From: DAOQAU01 sp035354275
GTDB lineage: Bacteria > Cyanobacteriota > Vampirovibrionia > Gastranaerophilales > Gastranaerophilaceae
DNA length: 37,288 nt
Reading direction: 5' to 3'
NCBI GenBank assembly: GCA_035354275.1
Contig: DAOQAU010000010.1
Span: forward strand, 1-37,288
The translations under genes were made by a program, and so were the position numbers. Positions 16,381 to 25,403 of the stretch are shown one piece after another. Below the pieces are notes generated by a model. The model saw only the letters and a list, made by a program, of their open reading frames with translations, did not search any database and was not told where the DNA came from. The number at the start of each line of letters is the position of its first letter. The first letter of the stretch is position 1.

Positions 16381-17612
16381 AATTTGGAACCTTTCGGCAC
16401 AACGGTAACTCCGCCGGGAGAAACATGGAATCCTCTTTTTTCGTCTTCCTGTTTGTTAAATCCGATTTTTGTATAAGGCGGAATTTCAACGTTTTTGTCT
16501 ATTATCGCGCGTCTGATCTCAGAGTGTCTTCCGATAGAAACATTTTCCATCAAAATACTTTCTGATACTTGCGAAAAGCTGTTAATCCTGACTTTTGGAG
16601 AAAGAATGCATCTTGAAATGCTTCCCCCTGAGATTATACAACCTTCTGCGACCATGGAATTTGTTGCCATACCGACCCTGTCGCCTTCTTCCCAAATAAA
16701 TTTTGCAGGCGGATAATTATAATTAAAAGTCCTTATCGGCCATTCTTTTGAATAAAGATTTAATTCAGGACAATAATCAAGCAAATCCATGTTTGTCTGC
16801 CAGTAAGCGTCTATGCTTCCTACATCTCTCCAATAGCCTTTTTCTGAATCCGACATTCCAGGGACTTTATTTTGAGCAAAGTTATAAACATATATTTTTT
16901 TCTTTTCTTTTAAAAGCGTCGGAATAACGTTTTTACCGAAATCATGATTTGAAACTTTTGTTTTTGCATCCTGATTGATTGCATTTAAAAGAATATCTTT
17001 GTTAAAAATGTAATTGCCCATAGAAGCAAGGCACATATTGGGATTATTTGGAATTGTTTTTGGTTTTGATTTGGGTTTTTCGACAAAATTTATCAGCTTC
17101 CAATTTTCATCCACTTCCATAATCCCAAATTCCGAAGCTTCACTAACAGGAATTGGAATAGCAGAAATTGTCAAGTCAGAGCCTGTTTTTTTGTGGAAAG
17201 CAAGCATTTGGGATACATCCATTTTATAAATGTGGTCTCCGCCGAAAATACAGACGTAATCGGGGTTAAGGTCGTGAATATGATTTATGTTTTGAAAAAC
17301 GGCATCAGCGGTACCTTTATACCATTCTCCGCCGGTTCTCATTTGTGCGGGAACAAGGTCAACAAATTGGTTCAAAAAAGGCGACAATGCCCAGCCTCTT
17401 GTGATGTGCTTATTAAGCGAGTCGGATTTGTACTGTGTTAAAACTTTTATCTTAAAAAATCCCGAGTTGATAAAATTATTCAACACAAAGTCTATAATTC
17501 TATACCTTCCGCCAAAAGGAACAGCGGGTTTTGCCCTGTCTCTTGTCAGAGGATGAAGTCTTTTACCTTCGCCTCCGGCTAAAATCATCACCAAAACATC
17601 TTCATTCGCCAT
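16377..17612 (-). CDS. glgC: Glucose-1-phosphate adenylyltransferase (ADP-glucose pyrophosphorylase)
   Basis: 411 residues from the ATG at 17612 with AGGAG 5 bases upstream. A GTG two codons earlier is less likely. It makes ADP-glucose from glucose-1-phosphate and ATP, the committed step of glycogen synthesis. LAGGEGKRLHPLTRDRAKPAV (11-31) is the nucleotide-binding signature. FVEKPK, the IFGGDHIYKMD catalytic region and GYWRDVGSIDAYW follow, then a left-handed beta-helix C-terminal domain from about residue 300 (VRINSFSQVSESILMENVSIG). TATAAT at 17640-17635 on the minus strand could be its -10 box. Other glycogen genes are not in the window. Confidence 0.96.
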   Translation of the reverse strand: MANEDVLVMILAGGEGKRLHPLTRDRAKPAVPFGGRYRIIDFVLNNFINSGFFKIKVLTQYKSDSLNKHITRGWALSPFLNQFVDLVPAQMRTGGEWYKGTADAVFQNINHIHDLNPDYVCIFGGDHIYKMDVSQMLAFHKKTGSDLTISAIPIPVSEASEFGIMEVDENWKLINFVEKPKSKPKTIPNNPNMCLASMGNYIFNKDILLNAINQDAKTKVSNHDFGKNVIPTLLKEKKKIYVYNFAQNKVPGMSDSEKGYWRDVGSIDAYWQTNMDLLDYCPELNLYSKEWPIRTFNYNYPPAKFIWEEGDRVGMATNSMVAEGCIISGGSISRCILSPKVRINSFSQVSESILMENVSIGRHSEIRRAIIDKNVEIPPYTKIGFNKQEDEKRGFHVSPGGVTVVPKGSKL

Positions 17613-17662
17613 AAACACTCCTATTTAAATTTTGATTATACTATAAAATATAAAAAAAACCA

Positions 17663-18436
17663 CTATTTTACAAAAGAAGCAACCCATTTAACTATATCAG
17701 AAGACATTGCAGGGTTAACTTTTATCATCAACATTCCCATGCCGCCGTTGGGGTAATTTTTAACATAAAAAGCTCCTTGCGAAAATCTTGACAGTTTTTG
17801 CTGTTCTTGAAGACAAAAGCTGTCTTTTTGGCTTGTTATAGCAAGCACAGGCACATAACCTATTTCAGAAAGAGCTATGGGAACATATAAACCTTTAAAA
17901 GTCATTGTAGGAGAAATTAAAACAAGTGCTTTTGGCTTCACAGAAAGATTTTTTGAAACCAAAATCGCAGTATTTGCGCCTATATCTGCACCTATTATTA
18001 CCAACCTGTTTAAATCTGTTTTTTTAGATTGTTTATCAATCTCTGAAAGCATTTGTACAACATCTGAAGGGAATTTTTGATAAACTTTATTTGTAAAATA
18101 CTGCCAAGAACGCTGCTTTAAGTTTGCATCATAAACGCTTTTTCCATGCCCTCTTAAATCCATTTTAATAACAGCGTAACCCGAATTTACAAGCATATCT
18201 GCTAAATTACCCCAGTTTTCGCTTGAATAACCCAGGGAATGTAAAAGCAAAACCGTCGGATATTTTTTGGCATTTTCGATTTTTAAATAACTCAAATTAG
18301 CCTTTATAACACGTGCATCTTTAGTTTCAATTTGAAAATCTTTGCTTATGGTTTTGCAAAAAGCATTTTGTGAAGACAAAAACACTGCAATAAAAACAAA
18401 AAACCAACTTAAAATACATTTAAAAAAGTTATTCAC
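17663..18436 (-). CDS. Secreted alpha/beta hydrolase
   Basis: 257 residues with an N-terminal hydrophobic signal (about 7-27) ending near NAFCKT. The alpha/beta hydrolase core shows VLLLHSLGYSSENW (oxyanion HG-like region as HS), MDLRGHGKS, and VIIGADIGANTA where the nucleophile elbow GxSxG reads GADIG, so the usual Ser is Asp. This would be atypical for an esterase and fits dienelactone-hydrolase-like or inactive members less well than haloalkane or epoxide types that use Asp. Substrate is unknown. The start is GTG located inside the 8-bp repeat array. No ATG is available upstream of the signal peptide. Confidence 0.82.
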   Translation of the reverse strand: MNNFFKCILSWFFVFIAVFLSSQNAFCKTISKDFQIETKDARVIKANLSYLKIENAKKYPTVLLLHSLGYSSENWGNLADMLVNSGYAVIKMDLRGHGKSVYDANLKQRSWQYFTNKVYQKFPSDVVQMLSEIDKQSKKTDLNRLVIIGADIGANTAILVSKNLSVKPKALVLISPTMTFKGLYVPIALSEIGYVPVLAITSQKDSFCLQEQQKLSRFSQGAFYVKNYPNGGMGMLMIKVNPAMSSDIVKWVASFVK

Positions 18437-18600
18437 CTATTCACCTATTCACCTATTCANNNNNNNNNNNNNNNNNNNNNNNNNNNNNNNNNNNNNNNNN
18501 NNNNNNNNNNNNNNNNNNNNNNNNNNNNNNNNNNNNNNNNNNNNNNNNNNNNNNNNNNNTATTCACCTATTCACCTATTCACCTATTCATCTATTCATCT
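18429..18600. repeat. CTATTCAC octamer tandem array containing a 100-N assembly gap
   Basis: At least three ATTCACCT units (8-bp period) precede and three follow a run of exactly 100 N (18460-18559), then two ATTCATCT variants. Exactly 100 N is the usual placeholder of unknown length, so the array was probably too long for the assembler. The number of units is unknown. Confidence 0.9.
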
Positions 18601-18699
18601 ATATTACCATATATTAAAAAAAGTTACAATTTTGTAAATTTAATTAAAATTTTTGAATAAAAATGCCGTTAAATAACATATACGAAAATAGGGAAAATC

Positions 18700-19602
18700 A
18701 TGATTGTAATTGATGCAGATATTTATTCATTAGCAAACCGATTCGGCATAGCACAGAGCAAATTTACTCAATATGCCAACAAATCCATTGATGAAATAAT
18801 TGAAGCAGAAGCAGCTCAGGGAAACTCTGCTGCTGCAAAATTCAGCAGAGAAGTTTTAAAAGACTCTTCGGCATTGGTTGAACTTTTTAAACTGTCAAGC
18901 GTAGGAAACAGATTTGCAATATTACAAAATTTATCCGAACAAGAACTTGAAAAACTTCTTCCTTTTTTAGAAAAACAAGATTTAATAATAGGTCTGAATT
19001 ATTTTGACAAAGCCAAATTGCTTGAACTTATGGGTCGTTTGCCCGCAGAACAGCTTGTTAAATATGTTCTTGAAATGTTTCCTCCTAAAGAAATAATGAA
19101 GCTGATGCCCGCTGAGAGCATGGATAAATTTTTAACCCTTCCGGATTTGGACAAAAACCTTGTGCTCAAACATCTTATGCAAATGAAACCTGAGTTTTTG
19201 GCTCAAATGATTGAATCTGTTACGGGAAAACCCGCAAAAAGTCTTAACCCTCAGGAATTGGTAAAAGAAATAGCCTCTTTGCCTCAAGAAAAATATAAAG
19301 AAGCTCTTGTGAATATTCCCGAAGACCAAAAAAGAAAATTTATTTTAGCCATGATTGAAGAAAAACCTAAGCTTTTGGAAAAATTTCCGGCAGAAGGTTT
19401 TGTTAAAGTTTTGAATGAAAAAGAAAAACCCGATTTAATAAAAGCAGCAAAAGTCATTGAGCCTGAATTTTTGGTAGAAATGCTCAAAGAACTCCCTCAA
19501 GACCTTCTTGCTGTAATAGTAACTCAAATTAATCCTGAAATATTTGCCCAAGTTCTGATTAAAAGCTATCAAGATATTTTAAGAAGTATAATAAGCACTT
19601 AA
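18700..19602 (+). CDS. Unrecognised helical-repeat protein (MgtE-N/FliG-like repeats)
   Basis: 300 residues, no signal peptide or membrane segment. AGGGA lies 6 bases before the ATG. From about residue 65 the chain repeats short amphipathic helix pairs with LPxE or MxPxE turns: LSEQELEKLLPFL, LPAEQLVKYVLEM, FPPKEIMKLMPAE, MKPEFLAQMIE, LPQEKYKEALVNI, IEPEFLVEMLKELP. This pattern resembles the helical repeats of MgtE N-terminal and FliG middle domains. That similarity is an impression, not a search result. It could be a scaffold linked to motility or transport. It overlaps the convergent cinA-like gene by four bases. Confidence 0.75.
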   Translation: MIVIDADIYSLANRFGIAQSKFTQYANKSIDEIIEAEAAQGNSAAAKFSREVLKDSSALVELFKLSSVGNRFAILQNLSEQELEKLLPFLEKQDLIIGLNYFDKAKLLELMGRLPAEQLVKYVLEMFPPKEIMKLMPAESMDKFLTLPDLDKNLVLKHLMQMKPEFLAQMIESVTGKPAKSLNPQELVKEIASLPQEKYKEALVNIPEDQKRKFILAMIEEKPKLLEKFPAEGFVKVLNEKEKPDLIKAAKVIEPEFLVEMLKELPQDLLAVIVTQINPEIFAQVLIKSYQDILRSIIST

Positions 19603-20141
19603 TATTTTATATTTGATTTTTCGCTTAAAAATTCCAACAAAAATTCCAGTGCTTTTTGGGTAAATAAAAATTTCATTTTTTTGCGCGAAATTTTTGGGTT
19701 AAGTTCAAATTTTCTCACTGCAGATGAAAAATTGCTTTTTATTGCTACAAAAAGCAGCCCGGCATCTTTGTTTTCATTTATCCCTCCCGGTCCTGCAATC
19801 CCTGTAGTTGCTATACTTATGTCACAGCCTGTTTTTTCAAAAAGTCCTTTAACCATTTCAAGAGCACACTCTTCGCTCACCGCACCATATTTTTCAATGG
19901 TTTGGGGGGTTACACTTAAGAGTTTTATTTTTGCTTCATTAGCGTATGTTATATAATTTTCTTTTGTATATGCAGAGCTTCCTGCAATATCGGTTAATCT
20001 TGAGCTTAAAAGCCCGCCCGTGCAGGACTCTGCTACAGAAAGAGTCATTGAGTTTTTAAGCAAAAACCTTGCAACTTTTTTTTCTGTCCTTGCGGTGATT
20101 TTTTTATAAATCAAATCTAAGCTTTCAAAAAATTTGTTCAT
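19599..20141 (-). CDS. CinA C-terminal domain / nicotinamide-nucleotide amidohydrolase (PncC-like)
   Basis: 180 residues from the ATG at 20141. An in-frame ATG at 20195 would add 18 residues that match nothing in the family, and neither start has a clear ribosome binding site. LSVAESCTGGLLSSRLTDIAGSS carries the family's Ser-Cys region, followed by YANEAKIKLLSV, YGAVSEECA and TTGIAGPGG. These proteins deamidate NMN to NaMN in pyridine nucleotide recycling. The molybdopterin-binding half of full CinA is absent, as in stand-alone PncC proteins. It is convergent with the helical-repeat gene at 18700. Confidence 0.9.
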   Translation of the reverse strand: MNKFFESLDLIYKKITARTEKKVARFLLKNSMTLSVAESCTGGLLSSRLTDIAGSSAYTKENYITYANEAKIKLLSVTPQTIEKYGAVSEECALEMVKGLFEKTGCDISIATTGIAGPGGINENKDAGLLFVAIKSNFSSAVRKFELNPKISRKKMKFLFTQKALEFLLEFLSEKSNIKY

Positions 20142-20264
20142 GAAATTTAATGTAAACTTAAAATGTAAAAAGTCAATGCCTATTTGAATTTTCATGGCAA
20201 TTTCTTGTCTTAAAATGTTTTTATTATATTATGCAGATTAATTTTTAAGGTCGGGTTTTTAAAA

Positions 20265-23200
20265 TTGGGATTAATATCAAGTATATCTGACTTTCTCAGC
20301 GAAAAGGCTGGAAAAGTTTCAAAAAAAATTCTTAGCAAGGGTTTAGCAAAGGTTAAATCCGATTTTGTGCGTTCCCCAATAAATGACTGTTTTGAAAGTA
20401 CTTCACAAGAAGTTTGCTCAAATGTAAATAAAATCCAAATCGACCTTAAAAATTTTAACTTAAAAAAATTCCTTAAATCACTTGTGGATGAAAACGGCAA
20501 ACGTTTAATAGATAAAGCAAAAATCTCTGTAATGAAAAGTAATTCAAAATATTACGGAACAAATGAAGCCCTGCCTGCTTTTATAAAAAATCTTGTTGAA
20601 TTAGATGTCTTTGACCAAAAACAACTTGCAGAAATAATCAAAGAATTAGGAAATAGCAGAGATTTAAGACAACATGCCGAAGTTTTGAAAGAACTTGTTA
20701 AAATGAAAGCTTTGACAAAAAATGCCGATTCTGAAATTTTGGAGTGGTTTATAAAACAAAAAACAAATTATGCGCTTTCTTTTGACAATGTTCAGCCAAG
20801 AAAAAATCTTTTAAAAATTCTTAATTCTATTGAAGAAATGTATCCCGACACCGAAAAATCGCAAAGACTTGTAAATCGCTTAGGTAAAAGCGGGATGAAT
20901 GAAATTTTAAGATACTTTGATGATGAATTTTGTCTGCCCCAATACGAAGAGCTTTTAAAGACCTTTTCAAAAAATAAAGATATAAATTCTTCTGCTATGA
21001 CAAGAACCTTTAGGCACACAGGAACCTCAAGGGGCTTTGAAAAACAAGAAATGATAAATGCAAAAACTTTGTTTGTGAATTTATTCAATGATTCTGAAAT
21101 TGTAAAAAGCAAACTTAAAGGTAATTTAGCAGATATATTGTGCTCAATTTATGATGACAAACAGGCAAAAGGAAAAATGGAGCTTTTAAGTGAAATTTTT
21201 AAACATCCGAATTCAGAAAATTTAAATTCAAACAGTATAAACAACCTTGTTGCAAGATGCTTTAACGAAGAAGCAATGGCTTCAAATCTTGATTTTGCAA
21301 AAAGCCTTCTGAATTCAAAAAGATTAGAGCCAAGAAGTTTTGACAGTATTATTTATCATATAAATGAGAATGAATGGCCTTATGCCAAAGCCCCTGCAAA
21401 AACAGCAAGATTGGACTTGATTAAATTTTTCAATGAAATGACTGATTTGCCAAAAGAAATTACCTCTGAAACCTTACAATCAATTATTGAATATAACAGC
21501 AACCCCAAATTTGCCAAAGAGTATATGGATTATTTTAAATCGGTAGCAAAAATAAAAGGGCTTGACGCCGATACATTAAATTACATAGCTAATCCAAGAA
21601 ATTTATCTTATAAATACAATATAAAAGATATTATGAAAATTCGAACAGAACTTGCCGATTTTGCAGCTCAAAATTCACAAAAGTTTGAAGGCATTAACAA
21701 ATATAATATACAGAAAATTTTTAATGAAATAGAAACAACAGAAGATGTTAATTTAGTCAAAGATTTTATAAATTTAACTTCTAAATTAAACCCGCAAATA
21801 TCAAAACAAAATTGGTTTAAATATCATTTTGATTTTAACTCATTTTCTTCCGGTAAATTTCTTGATGAAATAAAGCCTAATACAAATATTTTGAAAAGCC
21901 TTGAAAAAATTGTCGGCGTAGAAAGTCTTGACGAAAAATTACTGCAAAATCTTTTTTACAAATTTCGTAATCCAGAGGATTTAATTAATTTAGACAAATT
22001 TAGTGCCTCATTTTCTAAATTAAAAAATAATTCGGGTCAAAATTTTCAAGAAATCTTAATAAATTTTTTAAAGAACGAAAATTCCGACTTAAGCCAAAAA
22101 ATGAAAATAAAGCCTCCCCTAATAGATGCTTTATCTGATTTTATAAAAACACACCCCATTAAAGAAGAATCCGAAAGGGAAGCTTTTGGGCAAATAGTCA
22201 AAAGAATTTTAAATGAAGATTCTCAAGAAAAACTAAATTTTTATTCGGATTTGTTTAAAGAATTTGAAAAAGCTCCTTTTAAATTTAATTATCTGACATA
22301 TTCGCTTGATTGGAGCGAAAACCATAATTATAATATTCCTTCTATAAAATCTAAAATGAAATTTTTAGAATATCTAGAAAAATCTGAAATGAAATCTAAA
22401 ATTAATGAAAATATGTCTGAAAATTTTATTGGAGTTTTACTTAAAGAAATTGAAACTGATGAAAATATTAATTCTTTTTCTGAAATAATTAAACAGGTTT
22501 CTGAAAATAAACAAATTCATGAATTTGTTTGGTATAAAATATTATCAGAGCTTCATAACTCTGAACCTAAAGATTTGTTGGAACTTTTTAATATCAGATT
22601 AAATTTTTATAAAATGATTCAGGCAAAAGAACCAAACAATTTATGGCAGATAATCTCGGATATTCACAATAAAAAAGACTATCAGGAATGTTGTGAAATA
22701 TTATCTAATATCGAAAAACATATCCATTCCAAAAGTGCAGATAATTATTTAAAAAACATTTTTAACACAATTTATTGCAAAGAAGAGTTAACAACTTTCA
22801 ATAAATTGATATCCATTGAAAAAATAAAAAACGATTCTCAAATATTTGATAAAATTTGGAATAAAAGAGATATTTTAGCAGGTAAAAAAAACCTTTTCGA
22901 TATTGATTACTGTGTTTCTTTAAAAAATAGTTTAAAATCATTAAAACAAGAACTTGATGCCGAAAATATTTTAAAATTGGAGCAGGCAGGAATTAGTATC
23001 GATTCAAGGCTAAGAAGTATTGAACAATTTTTGCGCAAAGCTATAACGCCTATAGAAGTACCTGTTGAAAGCATGAGACTTTTTGGTAAAAACTTTTTGG
23101 CAAATTATCCTCAAACAGAAAACATCTTAAAAACTTTTGATTTTACTTCTTTTGGAAAAGAAGGACTTCCGCTTAAATATTCAAGAAAAAGTTTTATGGC

Positions 23201-24749
23201 AGATTTAAGCCAACTTCTAAAAAAAGAATCTGTCGATGAAAAACTTAAAATATTTGAGAAAATGGAAATTCAGCCAAAGTTTGACAAGGCGGGAAATATT
23301 TTTGCCTACGAAGGCGTTCCTAATCTCAAAAATTTCACAGCCGAAAATGATGCCCAAACAAAACTTATAGATTTAACAAGAAAATTTATGCTTGAAAACG
23401 AAGTAGTATCACAAAATCCCGAACTCAATAAATCAATGAATTCTATAATAAAAGCTTTTCCGGAATATCTTAACTTTATAGGTAAACAACAGCAGCCAAC
23501 TCACGCTTACAGCACAGATATCCACATTATGAAAGTATTACAGGAAGCGATGAATCATCCTGATTATTCAAAACTTTCTGATTTAGATAAAACCGTTATG
23601 AAGTTTTCCATTTTATTCCACGATATAGCAAAAATAGAAGGCACTATAGACAAACAGCATCAAAATGTTTCTGCCCTTTATACAAACAATTTGCTTGAAA
23701 AAATCAATATGCCAAAAGAAATTAAAAACAGGATTGTTGAAATTGTAAAAAACCATCACTGGTCTGAAGAATTTAATACAGGAAGTGCGTCAGCCGAAAA
23801 TATTGCAACAAGATTCAGAAACCCTCAAGATTATCTTATTTCAAAAATCTTTGCCCAAGCCGATTTGAAAGGAGTAAATAAAGATTTTTATGACATTTAT
23901 TCCAGTGCTCTTTCACCCGAAAGACTTGCTCCAATAGAAAAAGCTTTGAATGATATTTATAAGACGGGAAATGTTATTATCACAAGCAGGGTGGTTACCC
24001 CTTCAAAAATTCCGCAGATACTTCATCAGGGCAAAACTTATAAAGTAATAAATATGTCAAATCTTGCAGATAATCAAGATATGGCACAGTTTGGGTTTGT
24101 TCCGGGGGTTAAAAAAGAAAATATTAGATTTTTAACCCACTTTATTCCTGATAATGCAATGGCTGAAAGTGCTCAAAAAATTGATATTCTTTCGGATGTT
24201 TCAAGACCCGGGGTTTTAAGCACTTCAGTGCTTTCCCCGCAAAAAAACAAAACTTATAATTATAGAAAATACGGTTTTGTGCTTGAATCCGAAAACAGCA
24301 ATATTGCAAATGCTTTTGAAATGAATCAAGGTTCGGGTGTTAAGAAAAATTTTGATAATTTTGTACAATTAACCACAAATAAAAATTCTTACAGAACATT
24401 TTTAAGAGACAATGTTATTAAAGAATTATCTTTAAAATATCCGAATTTAGATGAAGCGGAATACGGTGAGATTTATAAACAGATTATTGCAAAAAGACAT
24501 TTCAGACAAATTTCTGACGTAAATACGGAAAAAAGGACAATAAAAGGCGAAGATTTAAAACAAGCTTTGTCTAATGCACAAGATAAGCTTTTTAACCCCA
24601 GCCCAACTGAACACAACGAAGTTGTTGTGTATAACCCTAAAATTTCAGGGATGATATTTAAAGAAAATGCTATAGAAGATGTTCCGCAGGAGTTGCTTGA
24701 TTTTGCGCACGAGAAAAATTTGCCGATAGTATTGTTTGGCAGAGACTAA
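20265..24749 (+). CDS. Giant helical-repeat protein with HD phosphohydrolase-like domain
   Basis: 1494 residues, no named family recognised. The start is TTG. It is supported by the preserved N-terminal motif SDFVRSPINDCF (32-43), shared with the protein at 12190. A later start would lose it. Residues 60-1060 are lysine-, asparagine- and leucine-rich helical repeats of irregular length without membrane segments. Near residues 1080-1200 an HD-type metal site is visible: DIHIM histidine, FHDIAK, NHHWS, and a later D in ADLKGVN. HD proteins hydrolyse phosphoesters of nucleotides or RNA. The last 290 residues are an unrecognised domain ending EVVVYNPKISGMIFKE. It lies directly upstream of the ribosomal protein operon on the same strand, but a good promoter separates them. 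Substrate unknown. Confidence 0.8.
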   Translation: MGLISSISDFLSEKAGKVSKKILSKGLAKVKSDFVRSPINDCFESTSQEVCSNVNKIQIDLKNFNLKKFLKSLVDENGKRLIDKAKISVMKSNSKYYGTNEALPAFIKNLVELDVFDQKQLAEIIKELGNSRDLRQHAEVLKELVKMKALTKNADSEILEWFIKQKTNYALSFDNVQPRKNLLKILNSIEEMYPDTEKSQRLVNRLGKSGMNEILRYFDDEFCLPQYEELLKTFSKNKDINSSAMTRTFRHTGTSRGFEKQEMINAKTLFVNLFNDSEIVKSKLKGNLADILCSIYDDKQAKGKMELLSEIFKHPNSENLNSNSINNLVARCFNEEAMASNLDFAKSLLNSKRLEPRSFDSIIYHINENEWPYAKAPAKTARLDLIKFFNEMTDLPKEITSETLQSIIEYNSNPKFAKEYMDYFKSVAKIKGLDADTLNYIANPRNLSYKYNIKDIMKIRTELADFAAQNSQKFEGINKYNIQKIFNEIETTEDVNLVKDFINLTSKLNPQISKQNWFKYHFDFNSFSSGKFLDEIKPNTNILKSLEKIVGVESLDEKLLQNLFYKFRNPEDLINLDKFSASFSKLKNNSGQNFQEILINFLKNENSDLSQKMKIKPPLIDALSDFIKTHPIKEESEREAFGQIVKRILNEDSQEKLNFYSDLFKEFEKAPFKFNYLTYSLDWSENHNYNIPSIKSKMKFLEYLEKSEMKSKINENMSENFIGVLLKEIETDENINSFSEIIKQVSENKQIHEFVWYKILSELHNSEPKDLLELFNIRLNFYKMIQAKEPNNLWQIISDIHNKKDYQECCEILSNIEKHIHSKSADNYLKNIFNTIYCKEELTTFNKLISIEKIKNDSQIFDKIWNKRDILAGKKNLFDIDYCVSLKNSLKSLKQELDAENILKLEQAGISIDSRLRSIEQFLRKAITPIEVPVESMRLFGKNFLANYPQTENILKTFDFTSFGKEGLPLKYSRKSFMADLSQLLKKESVDEKLKIFEKMEIQPKFDKAGNIFAYEGVPNLKNFTAENDAQTKLIDLTRKFMLENEVVSQNPELNKSMNSIIKAFPEYLNFIGKQQQPTHAYSTDIHIMKVLQEAMNHPDYSKLSDLDKTVMKFSILFHDIAKIEGTIDKQHQNVSALYTNNLLEKINMPKEIKNRIVEIVKNHHWSEEFNTGSASAENIATRFRNPQDYLISKIFAQADLKGVNKDFYDIYSSALSPERLAPIEKALNDIYKTGNVIITSRVVTPSKIPQILHQGKTYKVINMSNLADNQDMAQFGFVPGVKKENIRFLTHFIPDNAMAESAQKIDILSDVSRPGVLSTSVLSPQKNKTYNYRKYGFVLESENSNIANAFEMNQGSGVKKNFDNFVQLTTNKNSYRTFLRDNVIKELSLKYPNLDEAEYGEIYKQIIAKRHFRQISDVNTEKRTIKGEDLKQALSNAQDKLFNPSPTEHNEVVVYNPKISGMIFKENAIEDVPQELLDFAHEKNLPIVLFGRD

Positions 24750-24790
24750 TATAATTATTACAACATCTTCACAAAACATGAAAAATCCTG

Positions 24791-24819
24791 TTGACACTGA
24801 ATTTTGTTTAAGTTACGAT
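24791..24819 (+). promoter_or_regulatory. Sigma-70 promoter of the S10-spc operon
   Basis: A perfect TTGACA (24791-24796), a 17-base spacer and TACGAT (24814-24819) stand about 85 bases ahead of rpsJ. Just downstream TGCACGACA and TGTGGTGCA (about 24823-24848) form an imperfect hairpin in the leader. Confidence 0.7.
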
Positions 24820-24903
24820 TGTATGCACGACACTAGCTTATGTGGTGCAGGATACTGTACTGGCAAGTGTTGACCATAAAAACAACAAAGGAAGTAAACA
24901 AAA

Positions 24904-25221
24904 ATGGCAACCGCTACAAGACAAAGAATCAGAGTTTGTTTAAAAGCATACGATCACAAGTTGATTGACGTGTCTGCAGACAAAATCGTTGAAACAGCAA
25001 AAAGAACGGACGCTAAAGTTGCAGGACCTATTCCTTTGCCTACAAAAAGACGTATATATTGCGTTTTGCGCTCACCTCACGTTGACAAAAAATCAAGAGA
25101 ACATTTTGAAATGAGAACGCACAAACGGATTATTGATATATATGACCCGACTCAACAGACAACTGAAGAGTTAAGTAGATTAGATTTACCCGCCGGGGTT
25201 GACATCGAAGTTAAATTATAA
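24904..25221 (+). CDS. rpsJ: Small ribosomal subunit protein uS10
   Basis: 105 residues: QRIRVCLKAYDHKLID, PIPLPTKRRIYCVLRSPHVDKKSREHFEMRTHKR and the LPAGVDIEVKL end are diagnostic of uS10. It joins the 30S head and, as NusE, binds NusB in antitermination. It is first in the operon. The usual upstream partner tuf is not here. The ribosome binding site is AAGGAAG. Confidence 0.98.
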   Translation: MATATRQRIRVCLKAYDHKLIDVSADKIVETAKRTDAKVAGPIPLPTKRRIYCVLRSPHVDKKSREHFEMRTHKRIIDIYDPTQQTTEELSRLDLPAGVDIEVKL

Positions 25222-25403
25222 ACTTCGGATTGAAAATTAAATAGCATTTTTATTTTAAATAATAATGTGATCTACACAAGCCTTAAAAAGCTATAGGCAA
25301 AAAAGAAATAGGTTAATAACCTGTAAATGTAGCGCTCGCAAGAAGAGGTATGAAATTTTTCAGAAATTTTTGAAAAATTTGTTACCGGGAAGGAAAACAT
25401 AAT
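25222..25403 (+). promoter_or_regulatory. Long structured spacer ahead of rplC
   Basis: This 182-base gap is the only long junction of the operon without a repeat element. It contains AGGTTAATAACCT (25312-25324) and a perfect 10-bp stem AAATTTTTCA/TGAAAAATTT (25353-25362 with 25371-25380) ending 23 bases before the rplC start. A seven-codon frame ATGAAATTTTTCAGAAATTT, then TGA, begins at 25350 after AAGAAGAGG. It could be an autoregulatory leader, as ribosomal protein operons often have. That role is inference. Confidence 0.45.

Noticed and set aside
18342..18617. Plus-strand frame running across the N gap
   Set aside because: It is a translation of the tandem repeat and unknown bases, antisense to the start of the hydrolase gene.
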